DNA of 64,000 nucleotides from Heliocidaris erythrogramma (Eukaryota; Echinodermata; Echinoidea; Camarodonta; Echinometridae): positions 2,441,624 through 2,505,623 of the forward strand of contig CM046864.1 of NCBI GenBank assembly GCA_025617745.1. The letters run 5' to 3'. Under the pieces are notes generated by a model. That model was given only the letters and a program-made list of their open reading frames with translations, searched no databases and had not been told where the DNA came from. This document shows, piece after piece, positions 19,900 to 30,434 of the stretch. The translations under genes were made by a program, and so were the position numbers. Within the stretch, counting starts at the first letter, position 1. Each line of letters begins with the position of its first letter.

Positions 19900-21380
19900 A
19901 TACAAAATTCATCAACGTGGTAACTTTTAAATTGTTTATTTTCAGGGATTTATATTTTTGGATTTAGCTCCTTTTGGAATGAAATATACAAAAGTCTCAG
20001 TTTATAGTAAAGATAACAAAATATTAAAGTTCATATTATTTTGAAATTAACATCAAATAAAGATCAGAAAATATGTAAAACGTATTCTCCAACAATATTC
20101 CTGCGTTTTGTGTTGAATTTCAATTGTTAAAAGTGTTTTAATATGCGGAAATAGACAATCGACTTAGGTTTGATTCTAAAAGGAGCAAAATCCTTAAAAA
20201 TTAAAACTATATAAAGTCTCAAAAATTTAAATTAATTGCTAGATTAAAAAAAAAAAAGATTGAATTCATCTAAGACAATAGCCCTATAAAGTAACATTGG
20301 ATAGAGGAAAATGGGAAATTGAATAACCTTAAATTACTCAAAAACACTACATGTGGATTTAGCTCCTTTTGGAATGAACTTTTACACCTTTTCTAAAGTG
20401 TTAAAGGGCAAAGTGTTGTCTCTTTTCTTATCAGATTACAATACTTGTACATAACCTGATAATTTATACTTTAGGAATGAGCATTCGAGCTGATCAGTTA
20501 TGAGTATTTCTTTTTCTCTTTCATATCATAATCATGATTATTTCTCTGTTTTTGTCAGGTTTTTCTGTTTTTTTCTGACTTTTGATGTTATATTCGAACG
20601 AAATATTGAGGGATATATCAATGAAGTTCAAGCAATAAATATATACATGAATACGTACATAATATTGTACTTAATTACATCGAAAAGTCAAAACCGTTCA
20701 GTGAGTTCAGGGTGAGAGAAAATGAAGGTTCACAATTTTCACAGACTCCAAAATCACATTTAACATTTGTTGGTGATAATATTACGTCTGAGGATTGTAC
20801 TTATTGCCCATCATGGTCCACTTCCCCCAAGTCAGAGTTTATAACAATTATGAATAGCGGTTGCGAAAAGAGAGGGTATTGAGGGAGAGTAGCCCCCTCC
20901 CCCCCTCAATTACTTTCCAAAAGCAAGCAAAGTGGTAGTCCTTCAATGTAAAAAAAAATGTCCTTATTTAGCGATTCCCCACGTCTTAAACAGTTTCGTA
21001 ATTATGATTAGCACATGTTGTGCATGTATACTTATGAAAGGAAAAGCAAATTTGGTTCTAAACGTTTTAACTCTCATTAGTACAGCAGTCAAAAACTTGC
21101 AGTTGATTACTCCTTTAATAAAATTACTCTATTACTACAAAGGATTTGACACTGATTATTCAAATGAAAACATACTTTTTGCAATAATAGCTGTCAAATA
21201 AGATTTCGAAATTTTTACACGAATTTGCAACAAAATAATGGATGGCTTATATTAAATGTTTCTAAATGAAATGTTAAATGTAAAACATTGTGAAAGAAGA
21301 AAACAAACTTGTATTGTTATCATTATGTAGTTTTACCTGGTAAGATAAGGTATTCCCACAGACACAATTCCTGACTAATT
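19900..21380. other. AT-rich DNA with a 24-bp direct repeat
   Basis: GGATTTAGCTCCTTTTGGAA occurs at 19960 and again at 20355, followed by TGAA both times. Otherwise no element or gene recognised. Confidence 0.5.
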
Positions 21381-21384
21381 TCCA

Positions 21385-21885
21385 AATCCAGCTCGAAAGA
21401 AAAACACTAACTCTGATAATTTCAGTTCAAAAGAAGAGCAGAATCAAAGTGTGACCAATTCAGACAAAATCTGAAGGCTTAACTGCTTCCCCTTTATGAA
21501 GCAACAACGAAGCATATTACCCCACCGTGACATTCCGCTGCGTTTTCAGTTTCAGATTTGTTCAGCTTGATTGAGTTTCATCCAGTACCCTAATGATATC
21601 AATAATGTAAAAAGCAACAATACACATAGAAATAAATTCAATGCGAAGAATTTTTACGGGAAAGCCCACTATTGTCTCATGTTCAAAAGGGTTTATAACT
21701 CTATTCCTCCCTTTCCCCCACTTATAAAGCGATTTCAAATTATATGAATTATTGTGAGATGGTAGAAAGGTGTAAATCTAAGGGAAATGTGAGTTGGTCT
21801 ACAGGTCAGCTCTGTGTTTAAAACATCCGTTTGGCAGGCTCAAGTTTGACACTGAGTCGTATCCCAGCCAATTCCTGTTAAAACA
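21385..21885 (+). repeat. Dispersed repeat C, copy 3 (right part)
   Basis: Collinear with 33745-34225 (CAACAACGAAGCATATTACC, CTGCGTTTTCAGTTTCAG, CTTTCCCCCACTTATAAA, AGTCGTATCCCAGCCAATT). The left part of the family is missing here. Confidence 0.75.
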
Positions 21886-22087
21886 AAGAAAAGAAAATGT
21901 TCCTGCCTGTTTTCAGCTTAACCAACTTCAAGGGTTAAAGTGCGTTATTCCGAAGGTTCATAATTCAAAACTTTATTATTCAGAAAGTTTATTACCCCGA
22001 CTGTTGATCCGGAAAGGAACTAGTGGCTTGTATGGTTTTTATTAAAAGGAAATAGTATTCGTTAATCCAACAATGAAAAAGGGCTCG

Positions 22088-22509
22088 TGGATCATTGAGG
22101 AGAAGGAATCATAGCTGGCACATTCCGTTGAGATTGTATAATAAGCACAATGGTCGACTGAGCTGGCCTCCGAAGAACCAATGTACTGAATCTTTCACTT
22201 AGCTGATACACTTTCAGTTCCAAATTTCTACATTAGCACAGAAAATATTGTGATTCTGTTTTTCCTCATACACTACTCACTTTCTTGACGGAAATAACCA
22301 GCAATCTGCTCTGGCAAATGACACCTCACGGAGTCATTTTGCCGTAAAAACTCTCGGAACCATTAAACAAACATGTCCGCTGCATTTGAAGATTGCTGAC
22401 TAATCTTATCAAGCCAATTTTACGAGAAACTTGGATTTCTTATGGTATCTTTGAATATACACATACATCTATCTGAAACCAAATTAAAAAATAGATAATC
22501 AACAAAACA
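22088..22509 (-). repeat. BEL 3' LTR
   Basis: Matches 27674-28095. The three differences seen fall near 22351-22368. A G-rich stretch (GGGGCGGTGGA on the minus strand) abuts it at 22510-22524 and could be the polypurine tract. Confidence 0.95.
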
Positions 22510-22573
22510 TCCACCGCCCCAAAATGGGGACTCTGTTCCCATTTACATTAGCATATGAAAATTAGAAATTAAC

Positions 22574-23665
22574 TCAGTCCTCATATCCTTCGGCTGGATA
22601 TAAAACCACTATCTTCGTTACTGGTCTTCGATATTCGTTGCTCATTGTTTTTACTTTAACGTTTCTGATCTTATTATCTGATCCTGGGTACACGTGAATG
22701 ACCCTGCCAAGCGTCCATTTTCCACTCACGACATTCCACTTTCTTCGTGGAACTAGTAGGGGAAACACATCGCGATTCCAAATCTTCCAGAAGGAGTCCA
22801 CAATTCTCTGTACGAACTCAACGCGATGTCTCGGGTTGCGTGTTTCGCGAAATGGACCTTGTGGAACCGTTGTTGATGCGCGTCCTAGTAGCATGTCATT
22901 CGGCGAAAGATAACTTCCATCGTCGGGATCATTGGGCACCCTGCCGATAGGGCGCTGATTAACTAAGTTTGCTACTTCCATTAGACAGGTGAGTAATTCG
23001 AATGGAGTAAGGATCTGATCACCTATCGCTTTGCGTAGTGCTACTTTACAACTCTTCACAAGAGATTCCACGCACCAATTCTGATGAGGCGCAGATGGTG
23101 TCACAAACTTCCACTGTATTCCCCGTCCAGCACAGAACTCTCTCAGTTGAGATTCGCTCCACCCTTGCACCATAGCACGTAGCTCCTTTTCACTACCCAC
23201 GAACTGGGTACCATTGTCACTGTAGATAACTGCTGGGTAACCTCTGATTGCCACAAATCTGCGAAAAACTTGAAGGAACTCCATTGTTAAGCAATCGACT
23301 GCAACATCTAGATACACTGCTCTCGTATTTAGGCAGGTGAATATCACCCCATAATGCTTCATAGCTTTGTTTCTCCCAATTCTACCCTGGTACGGTCCGA
23401 AATAATCACACGAGGTATAATGGAATGCAGGTGTGAATGGTGCTAGACGATGACTTGGAAGATCTGCCATGAACTGAGATTCCATCTTATGTTCAGATTT
23501 CCGACATATTACACATCGGTACTTCACAGTTTTGGCGAGCCTCTGGACTCCCAAAATCCAATATCTCTTTCTTACTTTGGCGGCGGTGCACGCTAATCCT
23601 TCGTGTCCTCGCTCGTGCATGTGGTGAACGATGAGTGTCGAGATCTGATGTCGTTGCGGTAACAA
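22574..23665 (-). CDS. BEL/Pao integrase region
   Basis: A 363-residue frame that inserts the element DNA. The N-terminal zinc-binding part has HHMHERGHEGLA and CVICRK. The catalytic core has Asp in TSCDYFGPY, Asp in IYSDNGTQF, and Glu in WCVESLVKSCK, a PHQNWCVES sequence where Gly is usual at the Trp. A C-terminal domain of the kind following BEL integrases (RRKWNVVSGKWTLGRVIHV) closes it. The start is arbitrary: homologous coding sequence continues upstream to the RT ORF in shifted frames, implying two small indels between about 23700 and 23785. Confidence 0.9.
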   Translation of the reverse strand: MLPQRHQISTLIVHHMHERGHEGLACTAAKVRKRYWILGVQRLAKTVKYRCVICRKSEHKMESQFMADLPSHRLAPFTPAFHYTSCDYFGPYQGRIGRNKAMKHYGVIFTCLNTRAVYLDVAVDCLTMEFLQVFRRFVAIRGYPAVIYSDNGTQFVGSEKELRAMVQGWSESQLREFCAGRGIQWKFVTPSAPHQNWCVESLVKSCKVALRKAIGDQILTPFELLTCLMEVANLVNQRPIGRVPNDPDDGSYLSPNDMLLGRASTTVPQGPFRETRNPRHRVEFVQRIVDSFWKIWNRDVFPLLVPRRKWNVVSGKWTLGRVIHVYPGSDNKIRNVKVKTMSNEYRRPVTKIVVLYPAEGYED

Positions 23666-23767
23666 TACTGGGTGTCTTTCATTACTTTCTTTCCTGCCCT
23701 GCCGCCTACTCTGATTAATCCATTCTTTATGTAGGGACTTAGATTCCTGAACTCTTCCTTCTCATAT

Positions 23768-25981
23768 CTAGCATGTAGTTCTCTCTGCCCACTTTATCCA
23801 AAAGACCTCTGCATTCTGGAGCTCTGTTGGTGAGATCTGCTTACTTTCAGAGGGCTCACTGTCAGTATCTGATGCCTTGCTACATCTGGCCTTTAAGTTT
23901 CTGATAAATATCTGTACATAGGCTGTCACTCGTATGAGTTTCCTCCATTTAGAGAACTTCTCGCAGTGAATGGGGTCTGAGTGCACCTTTGCTAGGGTCA
24001 CTTGGTGAACTTTACCCTTCTCTTTATCTACTTCTCTGCTATCAGACATCTGATCAGTTGTTGGCCATCTCTCTTTTGGCCAGTAGAGAAATTCTGGCCC
24101 GTTTCTCCATCTCTTTAGTAGCTTCTCTGGTGAGATGCCTCGTGATACATCATCAGCAGGATTCTGATCTCCTGGCACATGTCTCCACCATGACGGGTTA
24201 GAATTTGTCTGAACTTCACCCACTCTAGCAGAAACAAACGGCTTATAGGCTCTGGCTTGGCTGTGAATCCACCCTAGGACGATCATGCTATCTGTCATGA
24301 AGACAACACTATCAAATTCAAGCGTGAGTTCTTCTTTGATAGTTGTGTACAATCTAGTAGCCATCACAGCTGCTTGTAATTCTAGACGAGGTAGCGTTAG
24401 TTTCCTCAGAGGTGCCACTCTAGACTTGGAAGCTACAAATCTAACATCATACTCGTCATCACTCAGCTTCCATCTGATATAGATGCATGCTCCGAATGCC
24501 TCTTCTGATGCATCGCAGAAAATACAAAGCATCGGTCTACCTACACACTGCGGTGGTGAAAGACTTCTTGGGAACTTTACATCATTTAGAGCTTTCATCT
24601 CAGAAAATAGTTCATCCCACTGTGCTCTTATCTCTTCTGGTAGCTCTTCATCCCATTCTTTCCCCATCTCCCATAGGCACTGCATTCCTATCTTGGCTCT
24701 CACTAAAAATGCCGCTGCAAATCCAATAGGGTCAAATATCTTGGCTATGCGACTCAGGATCTTTCTCTTAGTCCATATCTGGGAACTCTGCTTTTCACTG
24801 TTCTCTTCCTTAACTTTGTAAGAGAACTCGTCCTTCCGCTGATTCCATACGACCCCAAGTACTTTCTCTTCTGTCAGGTTTTCTAGCAGGCTTGTTTCTT
24901 TCTGTGTTTCAGGAACAGTCTCTTCCTTCAGTGAGATATTTGATGTCCATCCCTTCACTCTGAATCCTCCTGCTGACAAAACCTCATCCAAATCTTGGGT
25001 TAGCTGATGAGCTTCATCAATAGTCTGAACTGATGTACAATTATCATCCATATAAGTATCACGTTCGATTACCTTGGCTGCTTTGGGATGAGAAGAACTC
25101 CCTTCTTCAGCCGTACGTCTCAATGCGATGGCTGCCATCGCTGGGGCAGGCTTGTCTCCAAAGGTGACTACAGTCTTTACGAAAACTTCAGGTTCCTTAT
25201 TTGTCTGCAGGTCCCTCCATAGGTATCTGTGAACATGCTGATCCTGTTCTGGGATCAATACACGATGATACATTTTTGAGATGTCTCCGCATATTGCAAT
25301 GGGTTTCTCTCTGAAACGAAGCAGAACCCCAAACAGATCTCTCAGCAAATCTGGACCCTTCATCCAATACTCATTTAGACAGTGTCCAAGATAAGATGAT
25401 GAAGAATTGAATACGATCCTCACTGGTGTACTCCTCTTCTCAGGGCGTACGACAGCATGGTGACCGATGTAGTGTACTGGCCCAGAGTACTCTTCCATCT
25501 CCTTAGGAGTTAGCTTTCTGGCAAAACCCATGTCTGTCATCTCTTTCATTTGCTGTTTGTATGCTTCGGTATGTTTTGGATCTCTGCTCAACCTCCTCTC
25601 TCTAGCGAACAGCATTCTCTCTGCCTGTTGCTTGTTATTTGGCAACATCTTCGGATCTTTCCTCCAGGGGTAGGAGATCATCCATTGGTTCCCAACCTTC
25701 TTACAGGAGTGGCGGATAATATCATTCTCCTCCTTCTCTATCTTACTCATCTTACTGGATGGACATTGACAGTGAACTGCTTCCACCCCCATACTTTCAG
25801 TGCTCCAAAAGTCTGACAATTCAGTGATACCTGTCACCTGAACATGAAGTACTCTGTTGTTAAGCTGTTGATGGATGCTTGAGTTACCGAACACTACCCA
25901 ACCAATAGGCGACTTGCGGGCTGCACAGTTCACACCTTCCCTTGTCTCTCCGATGTGCATCTTAGGATGGTCAATTCCCAC
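23768..25981 (-). CDS. BEL/Pao reverse transcriptase and RNase H
   Basis: A 737-residue frame. RT: TPVRIVFNSSSSYLG, GDISKMYHRV, and the catalytic TYMDDNCTS at about residue 309. RNase H-like part: FCDASEEAFGACIY (about 487), LPRLELQAAV, FMTDSMIVLGW and NPADDVSRG, with all four acidic positions present. It begins 23 bp after the gag-protease stop in a -1 frame. Coding similarity runs up to the junction, so a frameshift or an indel near 25990-26005 separates them. It ends in a premature TAG after KWAERTTC, with the downstream sense visible in another frame. Confidence 0.93.
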   Translation of the reverse strand: MGIDHPKMHIGETREGVNCAARKSPIGWVVFGNSSIHQQLNNRVLHVQVTGITELSDFWSTESMGVEAVHCQCPSSKMSKIEKEENDIIRHSCKKVGNQWMISYPWRKDPKMLPNNKQQAERMLFARERRLSRDPKHTEAYKQQMKEMTDMGFARKLTPKEMEEYSGPVHYIGHHAVVRPEKRSTPVRIVFNSSSSYLGHCLNEYWMKGPDLLRDLFGVLLRFREKPIAICGDISKMYHRVLIPEQDQHVHRYLWRDLQTNKEPEVFVKTVVTFGDKPAPAMAAIALRRTAEEGSSSHPKAAKVIERDTYMDDNCTSVQTIDEAHQLTQDLDEVLSAGGFRVKGWTSNISLKEETVPETQKETSLLENLTEEKVLGVVWNQRKDEFSYKVKEENSEKQSSQIWTKRKILSRIAKIFDPIGFAAAFLVRAKIGMQCLWEMGKEWDEELPEEIRAQWDELFSEMKALNDVKFPRSLSPPQCVGRPMLCIFCDASEEAFGACIYIRWKLSDDEYDVRFVASKSRVAPLRKLTLPRLELQAAVMATRLYTTIKEELTLEFDSVVFMTDSMIVLGWIHSQARAYKPFVSARVGEVQTNSNPSWWRHVPGDQNPADDVSRGISPEKLLKRWRNGPEFLYWPKERWPTTDQMSDSREVDKEKGKVHQVTLAKVHSDPIHCEKFSKWRKLIRVTAYVQIFIRNLKARCSKASDTDSEPSESKQISPTELQNAEVFWIKWAERTTC

Positions 25982-26004
25982 AAGTAGGTCTACAGGACCA
26001 CATT

Positions 26005-27624
26005 TTAACTATGCAGCTCATGCACATTTAGTCGAAGCTCCTTCGCTGCTTCTTTCAATGACACTTCTGGGACATCTTCGCTAATACAAGGGAGCCCTAT
26101 TGCTTCTATTGTGAATTTCCGCTTACTGTCTCTCGAACGAAAAGACACTTTGTAGGCCTTCGTCTGAACTACCTCTTCTCCGCCTCCAACTTTGGAGATA
26201 GTGATTGAAATGGGATAGCCAGTCAACTCCAGATCATCAGCAACAGCCTGTCTAATGATGCTTATCTGTGAACCATAATCTAACAGAACATTGCCTTTCC
26301 TAACATCACCTTGTCCTGCAAACTCTGCTGTAACAATTGGTAGAAGTCCTTCTTTGGTTGATGCAAAGGCTACTCCTACACTGCTAGTTTGGGCCTGAAC
26401 ATCTAGATGTAGTAAAGGATGATGATAGTACTTGCATTGCACACCCCCTTTGGCCTCACTACACTGTTTCCTTCTCTGGCAGTTTGACATCATATGGTCC
26501 TTTCCTGCTATCTTGAGGCAACTGAAGCACACATGTTTCTGTTTAGCAGCTTTCAGTCTGTCTGGTTGACTCAGATAAATGAATTTGCGACACTGGTCAG
26601 TCCAATGGTCAGATGTCGCACAAATCCAGCATTTGCTAAATGACTTTCGTTTAGGCGATACTTCTCTTCGTGCTGATACTTGATGCACACTTCCACTTCT
26701 GGTTTCGGTTCTTGCAGGTGCAGTGGCTCTTATCCTGGATTTCATCTCTCTCGTTAGCCAATCTATCAGGAGGCTCATAGAGGCTGACTTCTCATCTTTC
26801 TCCTGCTCGAGGTACCGAAACCAGACCTTTCGATCTTCACTGTGCATCTTCCTTTCCACCAAGGTCAACATCTGACTGTTGTCCATGTCTTGTGGACGTT
26901 TCACTTCTTTCAGTGTGTTGTAACTTCTGCGAACCAAATGGACTAGGTCACAAAACCTTGCATCCTCTCCGCTCCTCAGTGCCTTGAAGGAGTTGATGTC
27001 GTTAACTATTGCATCTGCAATAAATCGTGGGTCTCCATATACCGAATCGAGATACCCCAGTGCTGCGTCAAAGTCTTCCCCGATTCCACGTATCATTTCC
27101 TGAGGCTTTCCATGGAGACATGAACGTAGAAGACTTATCATATCTCTCTTGCTACATCTATTCTCAGTCATGTGGATGAAATCTGCTCGAAAGATGTAAT
27201 AATCTCTCACGTCACCTGAGAACTTGGGCAACCTCGCTTTCTCCAACTTGACGATAGATGGCTCTACTTGATATACAGATACATCAGCAGGCACACTAGA
27301 GGCTTGTGTTTCCTCAGGTCCTCTGACATCTCCATACTCTTCAGAGTAATCTGCTACTTTGATCTTCAGTTTCAGGAATACCTCCTGACACTGGTCCATC
27401 CATTCTTCTTCCTTAAAGAAGACATCATCATCATCAATGGTAGCACTATACTGTTCATGGATCACTGTCAATTCCAAGAACGCTTCTTTGAACTCATCAA
27501 ATACCTCTTTGACTTCCTGTGGAGGACGATTCTCATCCAGCTGTAGAGCAACTGCTTTCTCCTTTCTGGTGAGCTTTGCCTTAGCGGTCCTCCTCTTAAC
27601 CTTGAGATCCTTAGAAGTACTCAT
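26005..27624 (-). CDS. BEL/Pao gag with aspartic protease
   Basis: A 539-residue frame starting 50 bp inside the 5' LTR. The first about 300 residues are the BEL gag (LPKFSGDVRDYYIFRADF, then SCLHGKPQEMI). Zinc knuckles follow: CWICATSDHWTDQC (about 330) and CFSCLKIAGKDHMMSNC. The protease active site reads LLDYGSQISII (about 446), where D-S/T-G is expected, so Tyr replaces Ser/Thr next to the catalytic Asp. The frame ends in TAA just where the RT frame begins. Confidence 0.92.
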   Translation of the reverse strand: MSTSKDLKVKRRTAKAKLTRKEKAVALQLDENRPPQEVKEVFDEFKEAFLELTVIHEQYSATIDDDDVFFKEEEWMDQCQEVFLKLKIKVADYSEEYGDVRGPEETQASSVPADVSVYQVEPSIVKLEKARLPKFSGDVRDYYIFRADFIHMTENRCSKRDMISLLRSCLHGKPQEMIRGIGEDFDAALGYLDSVYGDPRFIADAIVNDINSFKALRSGEDARFCDLVHLVRRSYNTLKEVKRPQDMDNSQMLTLVERKMHSEDRKVWFRYLEQEKDEKSASMSLLIDWLTREMKSRIRATAPARTETRSGSVHQVSARREVSPKRKSFSKCWICATSDHWTDQCRKFIYLSQPDRLKAAKQKHVCFSCLKIAGKDHMMSNCQRRKQCSEAKGGVQCKYYHHPLLHLDVQAQTSSVGVAFASTKEGLLPIVTAEFAGQGDVRKGNVLLDYGSQISIIRQAVADDLELTGYPISITISKVGGGEEVVQTKAYKVSFRSRDSKRKFTIEAIGLPCISEDVPEVSLKEAAKELRLNVHELHS

Positions 27625-27673
27625 ACTGCCTTCTCTTCAAAGTCCCAGGAGAGCAAGATGAAAATTGAATTGA

Positions 27674-28095
27674 TGGATCATTGAGGAGAAGGAATCATAG
27701 CTGGCACATTCCGTTGAGATTGTATAATAAGCACAATGGTCGACTGAGCTGGCCTCCGAAGAACCAATGTACTGAATCTTTCACTTAGCTGATACACTTT
27801 CAGTTCCAAATTTCTACATTAGCACAGAAAATATTGTGATTCTGTTTTTCCTCATACACTACTCACTTTCTTGACGGAAATAACCAGCAATCTGCTCTGG
27901 CAAATGACACCTCACGGAGTCATTTTGCCGTGAAAACTCTTGGAACCTTTAAACAAACATGTCCGCTGCATTTGAAGATTGCTGACTAATCTTATCAAGC
28001 CAATTTTACGAGAAACTTGGATTTCTTATGGTATCTTTGAATATACACATACATCTATCTGAAACCAAATTAAAAAATAGATAATCAACAAAACA
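27674..28095 (-). repeat. BEL 5' LTR
   Basis: Promoter-bearing LTR for the minus-strand element, same length as the partner. No convincing tRNA primer site was recognised in the 50 bp before gag. Confidence 0.95.
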
Positions 28096-28100
28096 GCTCG

Positions 28101-28720
28101 TATATCCTTAAATAAACAAAAAAGTTGGATAATTATATCAAGTTAAATATAGCGTAGTTTTAGTCTGGTCAGCTGGCTGGTTTTTGTTTTTACATTAATG
28201 TGTTTCTTTTCTCTCAATTCGGCTTTATTTTTAAACAATGAAATAATAATTAATAAAGCAGCAAAGGCAACGAACCTTAATTTTGGCTATGTAATGAGCC
28301 CTCTAAAAAGGGATGTTTTTTTTTCTAGCCAATGAGTTTTGAGAAGAGGGTGATGATTTGTGTTGTTGGTGTTGTTGGCAAAATGCAACATGGCATGATA
28401 CTTAACAGAGGCAGTTTATTAATTCACAAAAACGTGAATGTTTCTTGTTAATCTTGTATACGTATATGCATATGGGTACATTTTCGCGAGGGAAGATGGG
28501 GCTGACGCATTTTACCTAAATATCGAATTTACAGTTGCAGCTGTATTTTGAAACAAAGAAAAAGATTGATACATTTTTTGTAGTGAAAATATACGCGAAT
28601 TAGATGTTTGGGCAACTCTCTCCCTATTTCAGGCTGCCCGAATATGAGGTGATGGTTGCTTGACCATTGGCACTTAATAATCCGGGCAGGTGGGGGGGGG
28701 GGGGGGCGCATAATGACAAA
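28101..28720. other. Unassigned flank with poly(G)
   Basis: AT-rich DNA. Near 28645 GAATATGAGGTGATGGTTG resembles the poly(G) repeat at 42.5 kb, and a poly(G) run of about 15 lies at 28691-28706. Confidence 0.5.
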
Positions 28721-28829
28721 AAATGGTTTTAACTGAAAGTTTACGATTTAAGAATTACATTTTGCTAACCTCATTATGCACTGCAAAACGAAAAACACCA
28801 TTCTTTTTACGTTTTGCGATAAATGATAA

Positions 28830-29060
28830 ATTACACCTTTCCTTGTCATGTGATAATTATGTTAACTATTTTAATATGACAATAGATGACAGCGCATTTA
28901 TCTGTTTTTGTTAAACAAGTAAAATTAAAGCTCTGGATTAAAATTTTCGACAGTTTTCTACCATCCCAAACTAGTGCTAAGAACTGTGTTCAACTCTGCG
29001 TTTATTGAATGAATGTAAGCGTATCCACTTTGCGAAGTTATCTCAGACATCTTGAAACTT
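28830..29060 (+). repeat. Dispersed repeat D, copy 2
   Basis: Partner of 16520-16765, same strand. Confidence 0.75.
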
Positions 29061-29109
29061 GCAAAAGAAAGTCATCTTTCGTTTGGTTTGCTATAAGTTT
29101 TTATGGCGG

Positions 29110-29335
29110 CCTATTATCGAGATGTCGGTCTCTCATCGGTTTGGGGTTGGGCCAAAGAAATCCTTTCGAGATCAGTTGTCGGGGACGTATCGGGACATGT
29201 CGATGACTATTCGGCACAGGCCCAGAAAGGCGGGAAGCATCCAGAATGCGTTCGGGCTAGGATCGGGCGTAAATATCGGGATGTAGTCGGCTTTACTACC
29301 AAGTAGAGTCGGCCTGTTGTCGGACGACCTGTGTC
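29110..29335 (+). repeat. TCGG-rich dispersed repeat, copy 2
   Basis: TCGGTCTCTCATCGG, GTTGTCGGGGACGTATCGGG and similar words; related to 18395-18740. CCAGAATGCGTTCGGG also resembles 17883-17897. Confidence 0.5.
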
Positions 29336-29746
29336 CGAATAAAAACTTCCTACGAACTACACACTGACCAAACCATAACTAAAGACTAATGATATTAAAG
29401 ACCTGGTCCGGTGATTGAACAACTCTATATCAATGGAAAGCTTATTGGACGTAGAATACAAAAATATATGATTAAGACCAATGAGACATTTCGTAATTGC
29501 ACAATAAGCAAAACAAAAAACAATTTTCCGCCATTCAGCCTCCCCGCCATTTACGGGTGAGCCGGTCCGAAATAAATCGCAAGCGCTATGACGTCATCTT
29601 ATGAAGACCCGCTAGAACTTGAACTTAGTACTAGAAGGCCGCGACGCAATCGTGCATGTATTTGTACATAAACAACACAAGTTGAGTGGGGAGAAGTCCA
29701 TTGAACGCTGCATAATAAAGCTTCTTTACACAAGTTTTGAGTTGTC

Positions 29747-29971
29747 ATGGCGTCAGTTGTGATCGAAAAAGATCAGGATGATTTGCTGATGGACTGAGAA
29801 TACGAGGAGGTAGAGGATGGTGAGGAAGTAAGTGGAGAAGATGAGGGAAGCGATGAAAGTGAATCGAGTTCTGGCAGCGGCAGTAGTGACAGTGACGAGG
29901 ACAATAGTGATCTGGCCGATGATGAAGACGGGGATGCTGCCGCAGGTGAAGGGGCAAGGTTAGGGGTATAG
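29747..29971 (+). pseudogene. Acidic Ser/Asp/Glu-rich ORF start, interrupted
   Basis: ATG opens MASVVIEKDQDDLLMD, then TGA at 29795-29797, then the same frame continues EYEEVEDGEEVSGEDEGSDE and further S/D/E-rich residues to TAG at 29969. Strong acidic bias in one frame and a single stop suggest a recently broken coding exon, consistent with the acidic N-terminus of many transposases. Family not recognised. Confidence 0.5.
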
Positions 29972-30000
29972 TAGCGTGGGAGTATGAGCCACTGCCAAGC

Positions 30001-30434
30001 AGTCAGACCCAACTCCGTAATACAGAGCACAGGTATATACTCCGAAAACGGCGTATAGAACAAGATGAATATAGAGCCCTCATTGTTCAGTGCGAGGCAG
30101 TGTGTACAAAAGGCATGGGGAAAATCGTGCAGTGTCGACCTGCTGTTGATAATATATTATTCAAAAATAATGCTGCGGATATATTTATTTCAAATGTTTG
30201 TCATTTGAAATTCACTTCATATGACGAATCATTCAAGGATTTTGAAGATAATTGACACGCAGCATTATTTTTAAGAATATGTATATCGTTGGCAGGTTGA
30301 CTTTGCAAGATTTTCCACATGCCTTTTGTACACACTGTCTCATACTGAACGGTGAGGGCTCTGTATTCATCTTGTTCTATACGCCGTTTTCGGAGTTTAT
30401 ACCTGTCCTCGGTATTACGGAGTTGGGTCTGACT
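30001..30434. repeat. Inverted repeat, 177-bp arms
   Basis: 30001-30177 pairs with 30258-30434 around an 80-bp spacer, no indel needed, with scattered mismatches. Both arms can be read as the same peptide (TQLRNTE..Y.LRKRRIEQDE) on opposite strands, so a coding exon of the element was duplicated head to head. Confidence 0.8.

Larger units (their letters stand above)
22083..28100 (-). mobile_element. BEL/Pao LTR retrotransposon, full length with lesions
   Basis: LTRs of 422 bp at 22088-22509 and 27674-28095, both TG...CA, differ at three positions by eye. A 5-bp target duplication GCTCG lies at 22083-22087 and 28096-28100. The minus-strand order gag-protease, RT-RNase H, integrase is that of BEL/Pao. 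Breaks between the three frames (near 26005, 23780 and 23700) and odd active-site residues argue against autonomy, despite LTRs that indicate a recent insertion. Confidence 0.95.

Noticed and set aside
20932-21201. 89-codon hydrophobic ORF
   Set aside because: AT-rich chance frame with no family signature.
29773-30063. Ser-rich antisense ORF
   Set aside because: Shadow of the acidic plus-strand frame.
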